64,000 nucleotides of DNA from Oscillospiraceae bacterium. GTDB taxonomy: Bacteria > Bacillota > Clostridia > Oscillospirales > Oscillospiraceae. A program made the position numbers and the translations under genes. Positions 25,441-33,955 of this stretch are shown one piece after another. The notes below the pieces were generated by a model that saw only the letters and a list, made by a program, of their open reading frames with translations, was not told where the DNA came from and made no database searches. The stretch lies in the NCBI GenBank assembly GCA_022799035.1, contig JAAWNQ010000001.1, positions 115,559 to 179,558 on the forward strand, written 5' to 3'. How positions within the stretch are numbered: position 1 is the stretch's first letter; each line of letters starts with the position of its first letter.

Positions 25441-26659
25441 TGAACTGGTTGCCAGGGGCCTCATCGCCCAGGTTACGGACGAGGAGGAGATCAAGGAGCT
25501 TATCAACAACGGCAAGGCCACCTTCTATATCGGCTATGACTGCACCGCTGACAGCCTGACCGTAGGACATTTTGTGACCCTGACTCTGATGAAGCGGCTC
25601 CAGATGGCAGGAAACAAGCCCATCGCCCTTATCGGGGGCGGCACCACTATGATCGGTGACCCCTCGGGCCGAACCGATATGCGAAAGATGCTGACCCGGG
25701 AGGACATTGATCACAATGCGGCTTGCTTTAAGCGGCAAATGGAGCGTTTTATTGAGTTCGGGGAGGGCCCTGGAAAGGCCATGATGCTCAACAACGCAGA
25801 CTGGCTTCTCGGTTTGAATTATGTGGAGTTACTCCGGGAGGTGGGGCCCTGTTTCTCGGTGAACAACATGCTTCGGGCTGAGTGCTACAAGCAGCGGATG
25901 GAGAAGGGGCTCAGCTTCCTGGAGTTCAACTATATGATCATGCAGTCCTACGACTTCTACCATATGTTCCAGACCGTGGGCTGTAATATGCAGTTTGGCG
26001 GCAACGACCAGTGGAGCAACATGCTGGGCGGTACCGAGCTGATTCGCCGGAAACTGGGGAAGGATGCCTATGCCCTGACCATCAATCTGCTTACCGACTC
26101 CCAGGGAAACAAGATGGGCAAGACAGCCGGTAATGCTGTGTGGCTGGACCCCAATCGGACCAGCCCCTTCGATTTCTACCAGTACTGGCGCAACGTGGGG
26201 GACGCCGATGTGATGAAATGTATCCGTTGGCTCACCTTCTTGCCCCTGGAGCAGATCGACGAGATGGACAAATGGGAGGACGCCAAGATCAATGAGGCCA
26301 AGGAGATCCTGGCCTTTGAGCTGACCAGAATGGTTCACGGGGAGGAGGAGGCTCAAAAAGCCCAGGATGCGGCCCGGGCCCTTTTTGCCGGCGGCGGTGA
26401 CGCGGCCAGTATGCCCACCACGACTTTGACCGCCCAGGACTTTACCGACGGGACCGTAGGGATCCTGGACCTGATGGTGCGATGCGGTTTGGCTCCTTCC
26501 AAAAAGGAGGCTCGCCGCTTGGTAGAGCAGGGGGGAGTGGAGGTCAACGGAGAAAAGGTCTCCGCCCCTACTGTCCGATACAGTCAGCCTGATTTTGAGG
26601 GAGATGGCCTGATCCTGAAAAAAGGTAAAAAGGCATTCCACAGGGCTGTAGCAGAATAA
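25427..26659 (+). CDS. tyrS: Tyrosine--tRNA ligase
   Basis: Charges tRNA-Tyr. FYIGYDCTADSLTVGH holds the HIGH-equivalent TVGH at 45-48. The KMSKS-equivalent GNKMGKT lies at about 227-233. A C-terminal S4 RNA-binding domain (LAPSKKEARRLVEQGGVEVNGE) occupies about 345-405. 410 residues, normal for the bacterial TyrS. The ATG at 25427 is preceded by AAAGGAG within the transporter gene, giving a 14-base overlap and coupled translation. It is regulated by the T-box at 24305-24573. Confidence 0.96.
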   Translation: MTIYDELVARGLIAQVTDEEEIKELINNGKATFYIGYDCTADSLTVGHFVTLTLMKRLQMAGNKPIALIGGGTTMIGDPSGRTDMRKMLTREDIDHNAACFKRQMERFIEFGEGPGKAMMLNNADWLLGLNYVELLREVGPCFSVNNMLRAECYKQRMEKGLSFLEFNYMIMQSYDFYHMFQTVGCNMQFGGNDQWSNMLGGTELIRRKLGKDAYALTINLLTDSQGNKMGKTAGNAVWLDPNRTSPFDFYQYWRNVGDADVMKCIRWLTFLPLEQIDEMDKWEDAKINEAKEILAFELTRMVHGEEEAQKAQDAARALFAGGGDAASMPTTTLTAQDFTDGTVGILDLMVRCGLAPSKKEARRLVEQGGVEVNGEKVSAPTVRYSQPDFEGDGLILKKGKKAFHRAVAE

Positions 26660-26695
26660 GAATAATAGTATAAACAGGAAAAAGGAGGCGAGCCT

Positions 26696-27898
26696 GTGCC
26701 GGAGTCGGAGAAGAAAAAATGGTATAAGCTGGACAGCCATGGACTGTCTAACCTGATCGTAGTCTGTGTGGGGATCCTTTTTTATCTGGGACTGACTCAT
26801 CTTTCCCAGGTCAAAATGGTAGTGGGGACTGTGCTGGATGTATTGGCTCCCTTTATCGCGGGTTTTGCGATCGCATACCTGCTCAACACCCCGGTAGATT
26901 TTTTTGAACGGACGCTCTATCAAAGATGCAAAGGGAAGCGGTGGCTGTCCATCATAACGGTTTTCATCATCGCGGTGGCCATTATTTCCATCCTTTTGCA
27001 GCTTGTTCTGCCTCAGGTAGCCGACAGTATCCGACAACTCTTCAATAACCTGGCTTTATATTTGAGTAATCTGGATACCATGGTAAGGAATCTGACCACC
27101 AGATTCCATCTGGAGGGGGAAGGGCTTTTTCATGTTGCGGAATGGTATGATGAACTGATTCGAAAGATCACTTCCGACGATATGGTAAAAAAGGTGACGG
27201 AGATCCTGACCTCCTCGGTCCCGGACCTTTGGAATTTTGGCGCGTCGGTGGTGTCTGGCGGACAGTGGGTGGTCAATGGGGTCGTGACTGCGTTTACTGC
27301 TATTATTGCCTCTATCTACATGCTTGCGGGAAAGCCCCGTCTGGTGCGGCAGATGAAGAAGTTGATCTATGCCCTCTTTCCCGCAAAGGGGGCCAGCAGG
27401 ATCCTAGCGGTAGGTGGAAAGGCCAACAAGATCTTTGTGGGTTTTATCAATGGAAAGCTGTTGGACTCTGCGATTATCGGAGTGTTGTGCTTCCTGCTAT
27501 GCAGCATCGTTCGGATCCCTTACGCCGTTCTGGTGAGTGTGGTGGTAGGGGTGACCAATATTATTCCCTTTTTTGGCCCCATCATCGGCGCCATCCCCTG
27601 CCTGATGATCCTGGTCATCGTTGATCCTTGGGCCGCCCTTCGGTTTGCCATCCTGATCATTGCCCTACAGCAGTTTGACGGTAATATCCTCGGTCCTAAA
27701 ATTTTGGGAGATTCCACGGGACTTTCCGCCATCTGGGTCTTGGTCGCTATTATTGTGGGCGGAGGGCTGTTCGGTTTTCCGGGAATGCTTTTGGGCGTTC
27801 CAACCTTTGCCGTTCTCTATTCTCTGGTCAAGGAATGGGCGGAACATCGGCTGGAGGAGCGAGGGATCGCTTTAGAGGAGACCGCCGATATTTCCTGA
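26696..27898 (+). CDS. AI-2E family transporter (PF01594-type membrane protein)
   Basis: 400 residues with about eight membrane segments. The pattern IPFFGPIIGAIPCLMILV followed by QQFDGNILGPKILGDSTGL and a Gly-rich IVGGGLFGFPGMLLGVP segment is the family hallmark. Members include TqsA and various transporters or antiporters, and most substrates are unproven. The start is GTG at 26696 with AAAGGAGG upstream. It lies 36 bases after tyrS with no terminator between, so it may share the T-box transcript. Confidence 0.9.
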   Translation: MPESEKKKWYKLDSHGLSNLIVVCVGILFYLGLTHLSQVKMVVGTVLDVLAPFIAGFAIAYLLNTPVDFFERTLYQRCKGKRWLSIITVFIIAVAIISILLQLVLPQVADSIRQLFNNLALYLSNLDTMVRNLTTRFHLEGEGLFHVAEWYDELIRKITSDDMVKKVTEILTSSVPDLWNFGASVVSGGQWVVNGVVTAFTAIIASIYMLAGKPRLVRQMKKLIYALFPAKGASRILAVGGKANKIFVGFINGKLLDSAIIGVLCFLLCSIVRIPYAVLVSVVVGVTNIIPFFGPIIGAIPCLMILVIVDPWAALRFAILIIALQQFDGNILGPKILGDSTGLSAIWVLVAIIVGGGLFGFPGMLLGVPTFAVLYSLVKEWAEHRLEERGIALEETADIS

Positions 27899-27904
27899 AA
27901 ATGA

Positions 27905-27941
27905 AAAACCGCTGTAGACCTGATTGGTCTACAGCGGTTTT
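27905..27941. terminator. Bidirectional terminator between the AI-2E gene and dapB
   Basis: A 16-bp perfect stem (27905-27920 with 27926-27941), TGATT loop, A-run and T-run on opposite sides. Confidence 0.9.
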
Positions 27942-27944
27942 CTG

Positions 27945-28709
27945 TTATATGATCTGTTCCACCAGTTCTGACATGGAATAGAGGCCGGGGGTTTTTATCC
28001 CAACCAGGAAACGGGCCGCCCGGAGAGCTCCGGAGGCAAAGACCTCCCGACTCATGGCGGAATGTCTCAATTCAATGAGCTCATCCCGGCTGGCGAAGAT
28101 GACCTCGTGATCTCCCACAATGTTTCCTCCTCGAACGGAGGATATACCGATCTCCCGCTTATCTCTGGGACGGCGAAAGCTTTGGCGTTCGTAGATATAT
28201 TCAGGAGTGTAGGGGAGACCCTCTTTTGCGGCGTCAGCCAGCAGGAGAGCGGTGCCACTGGGGGCATCCACCTTCCGGTTGTGATGCCGTTCCACGATCT
28301 CCACATCGAAGTCTTTACCCAAAGCCGCCGCAGCTTTTTTTACCAGTCCGGCCAAAACGTTTATTCCAAGAGACATATTGCCGGAACGGAAAACGGGGAT
28401 CCGCCGGGCGGCGTCCTGAATGAGGGCAAGCTGTTCCTGAGAATATCCCGTGGTTGCCAGCACCAGTGGAATATTTTCCCTGATCCCCAACTCCAGCAAT
28501 CCAGGGAGGGCGGCGGGAGAGGAAAAATCAATAAGCACATGAGCCTCGCCGGAAAAGGAGGAGGGAGAGGAGAGCACAGGGAAGTCCTCTGTCTCCCGGC
28601 CCAACAAGTCAAAGCCGGCGACGATCTCCACATCCTCCGCCTCCTGGCAGAGGGCAGTCACTACCTTTCCCATGTGACCATTGCAGCCCGAAATCAGGAC
28701 CTTCAACAT
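27945..28709 (-). CDS. dapB: 4-hydroxy-tetrahydrodipicolinate reductase
   Basis: NAD(P)H-dependent step after DapA in lysine/meso-DAP synthesis. GCNGHMG at residues 8-14 binds the nucleotide. ERHHNRKVDAPSGTA at 140-154 contains the catalytic His pair (H142, H143) and Lys (K146). 254 residues, normal. The start is ATG with AGGACG-type spacing. It is the last gene of asd-dapA-dapB and ends at a shared terminator. Confidence 0.95.
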   Translation of the reverse strand: MLKVLISGCNGHMGKVVTALCQEAEDVEIVAGFDLLGRETEDFPVLSSPSSFSGEAHVLIDFSSPAALPGLLELGIRENIPLVLATTGYSQEQLALIQDAARRIPVFRSGNMSLGINVLAGLVKKAAAALGKDFDVEIVERHHNRKVDAPSGTALLLADAAKEGLPYTPEYIYERQSFRRPRDKREIGISSVRGGNIVGDHEVIFASRDELIELRHSAMSREVFASGALRAARFLVGIKTPGLYSMSELVEQII

Positions 28710-28727
28710 GTTAAAAACGTCCTTTCT

Positions 28728-29618
28728 TTACTTCAAAAGCCCCATACGAACCATGGAGGAGCGCAGGACCTCCAGATGCTCCGGCGTCATGTCACACAGC
28801 GGCAGACGCAGGGGACCGGCCGCCTTTCCGATCAGATCAAGGGCGGTTTTGATGGGGATGGGATTTACCTCCACAAAGAGGGCGTCGATAAAGTCCATCC
28901 AGTTGATTTGGAGCTCAGAGGCGGCAGCGAAATCATTGTCCAGACACAGATGACTCATCTTTACCATCACTTGAGGAACAATGTTGGCCGCCACAGAGAT
29001 GACTCCCTTGGCTCCCAGGCTCATCATAGGCACTACCTGGTCGTCGTTTCCGGACCAGATATAGAAGTCATCCCCGCAGAGGAACCGGGTGTGGGCCAGT
29101 AGAGAGAAATTTCCGCTGGCCTCCTTTACCCCGTTGATCTTGGGGTTCTGAGCCAAGGTCTTATATGTCTCCGCGGTAAAGGAGACCCCGGTGCGGGAGG
29201 GAACGTTGTAGAGAATAATCGGCAATTCCACCCGGTCTGCGATGTACTCATAGTGCTTTACCAGCCCTAATTGGGTGGCCTTATTATAATAAGGGGTCAC
29301 CAGGAGAAGCGCATCCGCGCCGGAATCCTGGGCGTGCTGGGAGAGATATACGGCAGCGGAGGTATCATTGCTGCCTGCTCCTGCCACGACCTTTACCCTA
29401 TGGGCCACCTTTTTTACACAGTACTCCACCACGGCGATATGCTCCCGGATGGACATGGTGGCGCTCTCGCCAGTGGTGCCGCAGACACAGATAGCGTCGA
29501 TGCCGGCCTCGATCTGCTCCTCAATGAGGGTACCAAAGGCATCATAATTTACTGCGCCGCTTTCCTCAAAAGGAGTGACGATGGCGGTACAGGCTCCGCT
29601 GAATACAGGTTCCCGCAT
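28728..29618 (-). CDS. dapA: 4-hydroxy-tetrahydrodipicolinate synthase
   Basis: Condenses pyruvate with aspartate semialdehyde, the committed step to DAP. GTTGE at 47-51 is the substrate loop. TPYYNKATQ holds the catalytic-triad Tyr. VKEASGN carries the Schiff-base lysine K165. SRTGV at 141-145 is also conserved. 296 residues, normal. It lies 18 bases from dapB and 22 from asd on the same strand, one operon. Confidence 0.96.
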   Translation of the reverse strand: MREPVFSGACTAIVTPFEESGAVNYDAFGTLIEEQIEAGIDAICVCGTTGESATMSIREHIAVVEYCVKKVAHRVKVVAGAGSNDTSAAVYLSQHAQDSGADALLLVTPYYNKATQLGLVKHYEYIADRVELPIILYNVPSRTGVSFTAETYKTLAQNPKINGVKEASGNFSLLAHTRFLCGDDFYIWSGNDDQVVPMMSLGAKGVISVAANIVPQVMVKMSHLCLDNDFAAASELQINWMDFIDALFVEVNPIPIKTALDLIGKAAGPLRLPLCDMTPEHLEVLRSSMVRMGLLK

Positions 29619-29640
29619 AAAGATGACCTACCTTTCCGAA

Positions 29641-30741
29641 TTAAGCCTTGTGGTCAATGTACCCCTCTGCACAGAGAAGCTCTGCCAGCAATACGCCCCC
29701 GCCGGCCGCGCCCCGAAGCGTATTGTGGGAAAGCCCCACAAACCTATAGTCGTATTGTCTGTCCGGACGGAGTCGACCCGCAGTAATAGCCATACCGCCT
29801 TCCAGATCCCGGTCCAGCTTGGCCTGGGGACGGTCCGGCTCCTCAAAATAGTGGATGAACTGTTTGGGGGCAGAGGGAAGCTCCAACTCCTGGGCCCGGC
29901 CCTTGAACTGCGCCCAAACGGTTTTGATCTGCTCCTCGGTGGGCTTTTTACCCTCCGTAAACTTCACAAAGACAGCGGCGGTGTGCCCGTCGGAAACAGG
30001 GACCCGCAGACACTGGGCAGTGATGGCGGGGGCGCTTGCCTTTATGATCTTTCCATCCTCCACACGCCCCCAGACCTTCAGGGGCTCCTGCTCGCTCTTT
30101 TCCTCCTCCCCTCCGATGTAGGGGATCAGATTGTCCACCATCTCGGGCCACCGCTCAAAAGTTTTACCCGCCCCAGAGATGGCCTGATAGGTGCAGGCCA
30201 GCACCTTGTCGATTTCGTAACCAACTCTCATCAGAGGGGTGAGGAGGGGGGCGTAGGACTGAATGGAGCAGTTGGACTTAACGGCGATAAAGCCTCGGGT
30301 AGTCCCCAGCCGCTTGCGCTGGAAGGGGATGACCTGGGCGTGGTCCGGGTTCAGTTCAGGAACGATCATGGGCACGTCCTCCGTCCAGCGGTGGGCGGAG
30401 TTGTTGGAGATGACTGGACATTCCGCTTTGGCGTAGGTCTCCTCCAAAGCCCGAATATCCTCCTTTTTCATATCCACCGCGCAGAAGGCAAAATCCACCA
30501 TCCCGGCCAGCTTCTCCACGTCTGCCTGGGCGTCCATGATCACCAGGGGCCGAGCCTCCCGAGGAATGGGGGTCTTCATGGCCCAGCGGCCGGAGACCGC
30601 CTCCTCATAGGTCTTACCGGCGGAACGGGGGCTGGCGGCAATAGCGGTAAGCTGGAACCAGGGGTGATCTTCCAGCAAGGTGATAAAACGCTGGCCCACC
30701 ATACCGGTACAGCCAATAACGGCGACCTTGAATTTATTCAT
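29641..30741 (-). CDS. asd: Aspartate-semialdehyde dehydrogenase
   Basis: Reduces aspartyl phosphate to aspartate semialdehyde, the shared precursor for DapA and Hom. GCTGMVGQRF at residues 10-19 binds NADP. The catalytic Cys is C158 in KSNCSIQSYAP. The overall sequence (RWAMKTPIPREARPL, SNNSAHRWTEDVPMIVPELNPDH) looks like the archaeal/fungal-type subgroup more than the E. coli type, as in some Clostridia. 366 residues. It is first in the dap operon. I see no lysine riboswitch upstream. Confidence 0.95.
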   Translation of the reverse strand: MNKFKVAVIGCTGMVGQRFITLLEDHPWFQLTAIAASPRSAGKTYEEAVSGRWAMKTPIPREARPLVIMDAQADVEKLAGMVDFAFCAVDMKKEDIRALEETYAKAECPVISNNSAHRWTEDVPMIVPELNPDHAQVIPFQRKRLGTTRGFIAVKSNCSIQSYAPLLTPLMRVGYEIDKVLACTYQAISGAGKTFERWPEMVDNLIPYIGGEEEKSEQEPLKVWGRVEDGKIIKASAPAITAQCLRVPVSDGHTAAVFVKFTEGKKPTEEQIKTVWAQFKGRAQELELPSAPKQFIHYFEEPDRPQAKLDRDLEGGMAITAGRLRPDRQYDYRFVGLSHNTLRGAAGGGVLLAELLCAEGYIDHKA

Positions 30742-30808
30742 ATTGATCGACCTCCATACTCAGTTCAGTCTATGATATGCGCGCAACAAAAAAGAAAGAA
30801 TCCCCGTC

Positions 30809-30837
30809 TTTACCTGGGAGAGATTTTGTACTATAAT
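30809..30837 (+). promoter_or_regulatory. Promoter of the SpoIID-like-queA-tgt run
   Basis: TTTACC (30809-30814), 17 bases, TATAAT (30832-30837). A 9-bp inverted repeat, CCTGGGAGA (30813-30821) and TCTCCCAGG (30854-30862), brackets the -10 box and could be an operator. Confidence 0.65.
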
Positions 30838-30945
30838 GTCAAAGAACCTGTTTTCTCCCAGGGCCAGACAATGCGCCCGTATACTTTTTTGATACTACCA
30901 TAAATCTACTGCCTGTGTCAATCGGCAGTTCCCGGAGGAACCCAT

Positions 30946-32625
30946 ATGAAACGAAATTGCCTGATGCTTCTCTGCATTCTGGTCCTGCTTTTGGGAGTGG
31001 GACCTGCAGCCCATGGGGAAGAGGAGGATAGAAGTCTTGTGCTGGTTGGTTTGGCCTATGGAAACAACGCTTTGGACGGGGCCAACCTGGCCAATGGAGA
31101 GGGAAGCGGCTTCCGCTTCGGCTATTTGGACGAGGAGCGCAATTTTTGGCAGATGGCCTATACGGAGGAAAAAGCCATCTCCGTAGTAAAAACCCAAAAT
31201 GTTTGGTATGGCTTGGATCCCAATTATAGCAGTAATCTAAAAAGTTATTCGGATAGTCTTACCTCTGATATCGGGGTGGGCTGTTGGCATGTAGGACTCC
31301 CTGTGGAGACAGTGCCGGCCTCCTTTGAGGAGGCTTTGGCCCAGGCGGAAAGCCTGGGGGGCTTTCCGGCCTGGATCAGCGGAACTTGGGAGATACGCTT
31401 CGGAGCCTATACCTCCCAGGGGGAAGCCCAAGCCGCCGCTGACACCATGGGCGGAAACACGGTAGGGACCAGCGCCTATGGGGTTTCTGTTGTGAAAACC
31501 GGGACCTCCCAGATCCTCTTTCAGTTTGACGGGGGAGAAGATCTTTCCCTGGCCGTAAATCCAGGCTTTGACGACAGTGTAAAGGCAGAGACCCATTTCC
31601 GGGGAAACCGGTACTATGGAATATTCCAATTTATCCGGAACGGGGGCGGAGACCTGACGGTGGTCAATGCCCTTGATATGGACGACTATGTAAGCTGTCT
31701 CTTGTCTCAGGAGATGAGTTCCAGTTGGCCCATGGAGGCGCTAAAGGCCCAGGCGGTCTGCGCACGAAACTATGTGGAGAATGAGACGCGGCACAGAAGC
31801 GCCGGGTTTGACGTGTGTGAGAATGTCCATTGTCAGGCCTATCCCGGGGTAGGTGGTTCCAATGAGCGGACTGCCCAGGCTGCCGCGGAGACAGCGGGAC
31901 TTCGAGCATGGTACCAAGGGGAGCCTGTTAAGACGTATTATTATTCCTCCAACGGCGGGGGGAGTGAGGACGTAAAAAATGTCTGGGGCAGCTCTATCCC
32001 CTATCTCTGTGGTGTTATTGATCCCTACGAGGAGACGATCTCCGATAAGATCAGCTATTGGAACTACACCCAGACCATGACCGGAACTGAATTAAATGCC
32101 AAGGTCCAGCCCTACCTTCAGAAAAAAGGATACAACTGTGCTGCCATTGTGGATTTCAGGATCACCGAACTAACTCCCACAGGGAATGTAAAGTCCATTC
32201 TATTTACTGACGCCAACGGGAAGGAATGGCCCTTTACTCAAAAGGGGGCCTCGGATTTTCGGAGCGTTTTGGGTTTGCGGTCTATTCGGTACACAGTAGC
32301 CAAAGCGGGGGAGACCGTAGGCGGGACTTACTATACTGACGGCGGTAATGTTCTCACTTCCATGAACGGGGTTTACGCTATCGGGGGGGACGGTTCCACC
32401 AAAAAGATGACAGGTAATCCCTATGTTATCACAGGGTCAGGGATCCAATTTTTGCCTGCCAGTTCCGGCGGAGTCTCCACCGGAGAGACTGTCTACACCT
32501 TTCAAAGTTCCGGCTGGGGACATAGCGTTGGGATGAGCCAATGGGGAGCCTACGCCATGGCTCAGCAAGGGAAGACCTTTGATGAGATCCTGAAGTTCTA
32601 TTACCCGGGTATCGAAATCTATTGA
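30946..32625 (+). CDS. SpoIID/LytB domain protein with SPOR-like segment
   Basis: 559 residues, exported. A signal peptide occupies about 1-24 (MKRNCLMLL...AAHG). A SPOR-like peptidoglycan-binding segment (IRFGAYTSQGEAQAAADTMG) lies at about 149-168. The SpoIID domain begins near 240 with NALDMDDYVSCLLSQEMSSS and contains ALKAQAVCARNYV, YYSSNGGGSED and the closing GWGHSVGMSQWGAYAMA. SpoIID is a lytic transglycosylase acting during engulfment; this longer paralog may instead be an LytB-type amidase enhancer. Upstream of queA by 21 bases. Confidence 0.9.
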   Translation: MKRNCLMLLCILVLLLGVGPAAHGEEEDRSLVLVGLAYGNNALDGANLANGEGSGFRFGYLDEERNFWQMAYTEEKAISVVKTQNVWYGLDPNYSSNLKSYSDSLTSDIGVGCWHVGLPVETVPASFEEALAQAESLGGFPAWISGTWEIRFGAYTSQGEAQAAADTMGGNTVGTSAYGVSVVKTGTSQILFQFDGGEDLSLAVNPGFDDSVKAETHFRGNRYYGIFQFIRNGGGDLTVVNALDMDDYVSCLLSQEMSSSWPMEALKAQAVCARNYVENETRHRSAGFDVCENVHCQAYPGVGGSNERTAQAAAETAGLRAWYQGEPVKTYYYSSNGGGSEDVKNVWGSSIPYLCGVIDPYEETISDKISYWNYTQTMTGTELNAKVQPYLQKKGYNCAAIVDFRITELTPTGNVKSILFTDANGKEWPFTQKGASDFRSVLGLRSIRYTVAKAGETVGGTYYTDGGNVLTSMNGVYAIGGDGSTKKMTGNPYVITGSGIQFLPASSGGVSTGETVYTFQSSGWGHSVGMSQWGAYAMAQQGKTFDEILKFYYPGIEIY

Positions 32626-32646
32626 GAAAGTTGGAACACGCGAGAA

Positions 32647-33675
32647 ATGAAAACCTCTGATTTCTATTATGATCTGCCCACTGAACTCATTGCCCAAACC
32701 CCTCTGGAGCGGCGGGACGGCTCCCGGCTAATGCTTCTGGACAAGGAGACTGGAGAAGTTCAGCATCGTCACTTTTTTGAACTGCCCCAGTTCCTTCGCC
32801 CGGGAGACTGTTTGGTACTCAATGACAGCCGCGTACTTCCTGCCCGGCTGCTGGGGCACAGAGAGCCCTCCGGCGGCGCGGCAGAAGTCCTTCTCCTGGT
32901 GGACAGGGGAGGGAAGCGGTGGGAGTGCCTGGTCCGTCCGGGCCGAAAACTGAAACCGGGCCAGAAGATTGCCTTTGGAGACGGGGCCCTTCTTACCGCT
33001 ACAGTGTTGGAGGAATTGCCGGGAGGAAACCGAATCGTTGAGTTTCATTATGAGGGCATTTTCCTGGAGATTCTGGAACAGCTTGGGAAGATGCCCCTGC
33101 CTCCTTATATTAAGGAGGAGCTGAACGACCCGGAGAGGTATCAGACAGTCTATTCCAAAGCGGTGGGATCCGCCGCCGCTCCCACCGCTGGCCTCCATTT
33201 TACTAAGGAGCTTTTGGCACAGGTGGAGGATATGGGTGTAAAGGTTTGCTACGTAACACTTCATGTTGGCTTGGGTACCTTCCGTCCGGTGAAGGAGGAG
33301 GACCCTCTGGAGCACGAGATGCACTCAGAATACTGTATGATCTCCGCCGAGACTGCTCAGACCATTAATGAGACCAAGAGAGCGGGGGGGCGGGTCATCT
33401 GTGTGGGTACCACCTCCTGCCGCACCATTGAGAGTTGGGCGGAGGAGGATGGAACCTTGCGGGAAAGTGCCGGCTGGACCGACATTTACATCTATCCCGG
33501 CTACCGTTTCAAAGTCCTGGACGCCCTCATTACCAATTTCCACCTGCCGGAATCCACACTGATCATGCTGGTCTCTGCCCTGGCGGGCCGGGAGCATGTG
33601 CTGAGTGCCTATGCTCAAGCAGTAAAGGAGCGTTACCGCTTTTTTAGCTTCGGCGATGCCATGTTTATCTCTTGA
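32647..33675 (+). CDS. queA: S-adenosylmethionine:tRNA ribosyltransferase-isomerase
   Basis: Adds the cyclopentene ring to preQ1 in tRNA, making epoxyqueuosine. It opens with [29 protein letters not shown] and carries the internal [14 protein letters not shown] and [11 protein letters not shown] motifs. 342 residues, normal. The start follows AACACGCGAGAA, a weak ribosome site. It is the classical neighbour of tgt and yajC; a small TfoX-like gene is inserted between queA and tgt. Confidence 0.96.
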   Translation: MKTSDFYYDLPTELIAQTPLERRDGSRLMLLDKETGEVQHRHFFELPQFLRPGDCLVLNDSRVLPARLLGHREPSGGAAEVLLLVDRGGKRWECLVRPGRKLKPGQKIAFGDGALLTATVLEELPGGNRIVEFHYEGIFLEILEQLGKMPLPPYIKEELNDPERYQTVYSKAVGSAAAPTAGLHFTKELLAQVEDMGVKVCYVTLHVGLGTFRPVKEEDPLEHEMHSEYCMISAETAQTINETKRAGGRVICVGTTSCRTIESWAEEDGTLRESAGWTDIYIYPGYRFKVLDALITNFHLPESTLIMLVSALAGREHVLSAYAQAVKERYRFFSFGDAMFIS

Positions 33676-33688
33676 AGGAGGCTTTCCC

Positions 33689-33943
33689 ATGGAACTGACC
33701 GATCTTCCCAATGTGGGGCCAGTTTTGGCAGGTAATCTCCAGGCCATCGGTGTTATGACCCCGGAGGAGCTTCGGCGCCTTGGGGCGGAGGAGTTCTGGC
33801 TTCGTATCCGGCCTGAGGGTAGACAGCGGCGCCTGCCTTCACCAGCTTCAGGCTCTGGCGGGCGCTGTGGCCAGAGTTCCCAAGAAGGAGCTGTCCCTGG
33901 AGCGGAGGGGGAGCTAAAAGCCTTCGTTGACTCTCACAAGTAA
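33689..33943 (+). CDS. TfoX C-terminal-domain-like protein with displaced central frame
   Basis: 84 codons, open throughout. The first 43 (MELTDLPNVGPVLAGNL...EEFWLRIRPE) and last about 11 (ELKAFVDSHK) match the TfoX C-terminal family, but the middle does not. In the +1 frame from about 33819 the expected family sequence appears (VDSGACLHQLQALAGA, then VPKKELSLERR) and hits a stop at 33915. The gene therefore looks like one extra base near 33816-33820 and one missing base in the G-run near 33905-33911. Either a compensated mutant or sequencing error. The start has GAAGGAGG. Confidence 0.7.
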   Translation: MELTDLPNVGPVLAGNLQAIGVMTPEELRRLGAEEFWLRIRPEGRQRRLPSPASGSGGRCGQSSQEGAVPGAEGELKAFVDSHK

Positions 33944-33955
33944 AGGAGTTTTTCT

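Noticed and set aside
30742..30945. Lysine riboswitch upstream of asd or lysC
   Set aside because: Neither leader is long enough or shows the conserved lysine-aptamer segments.
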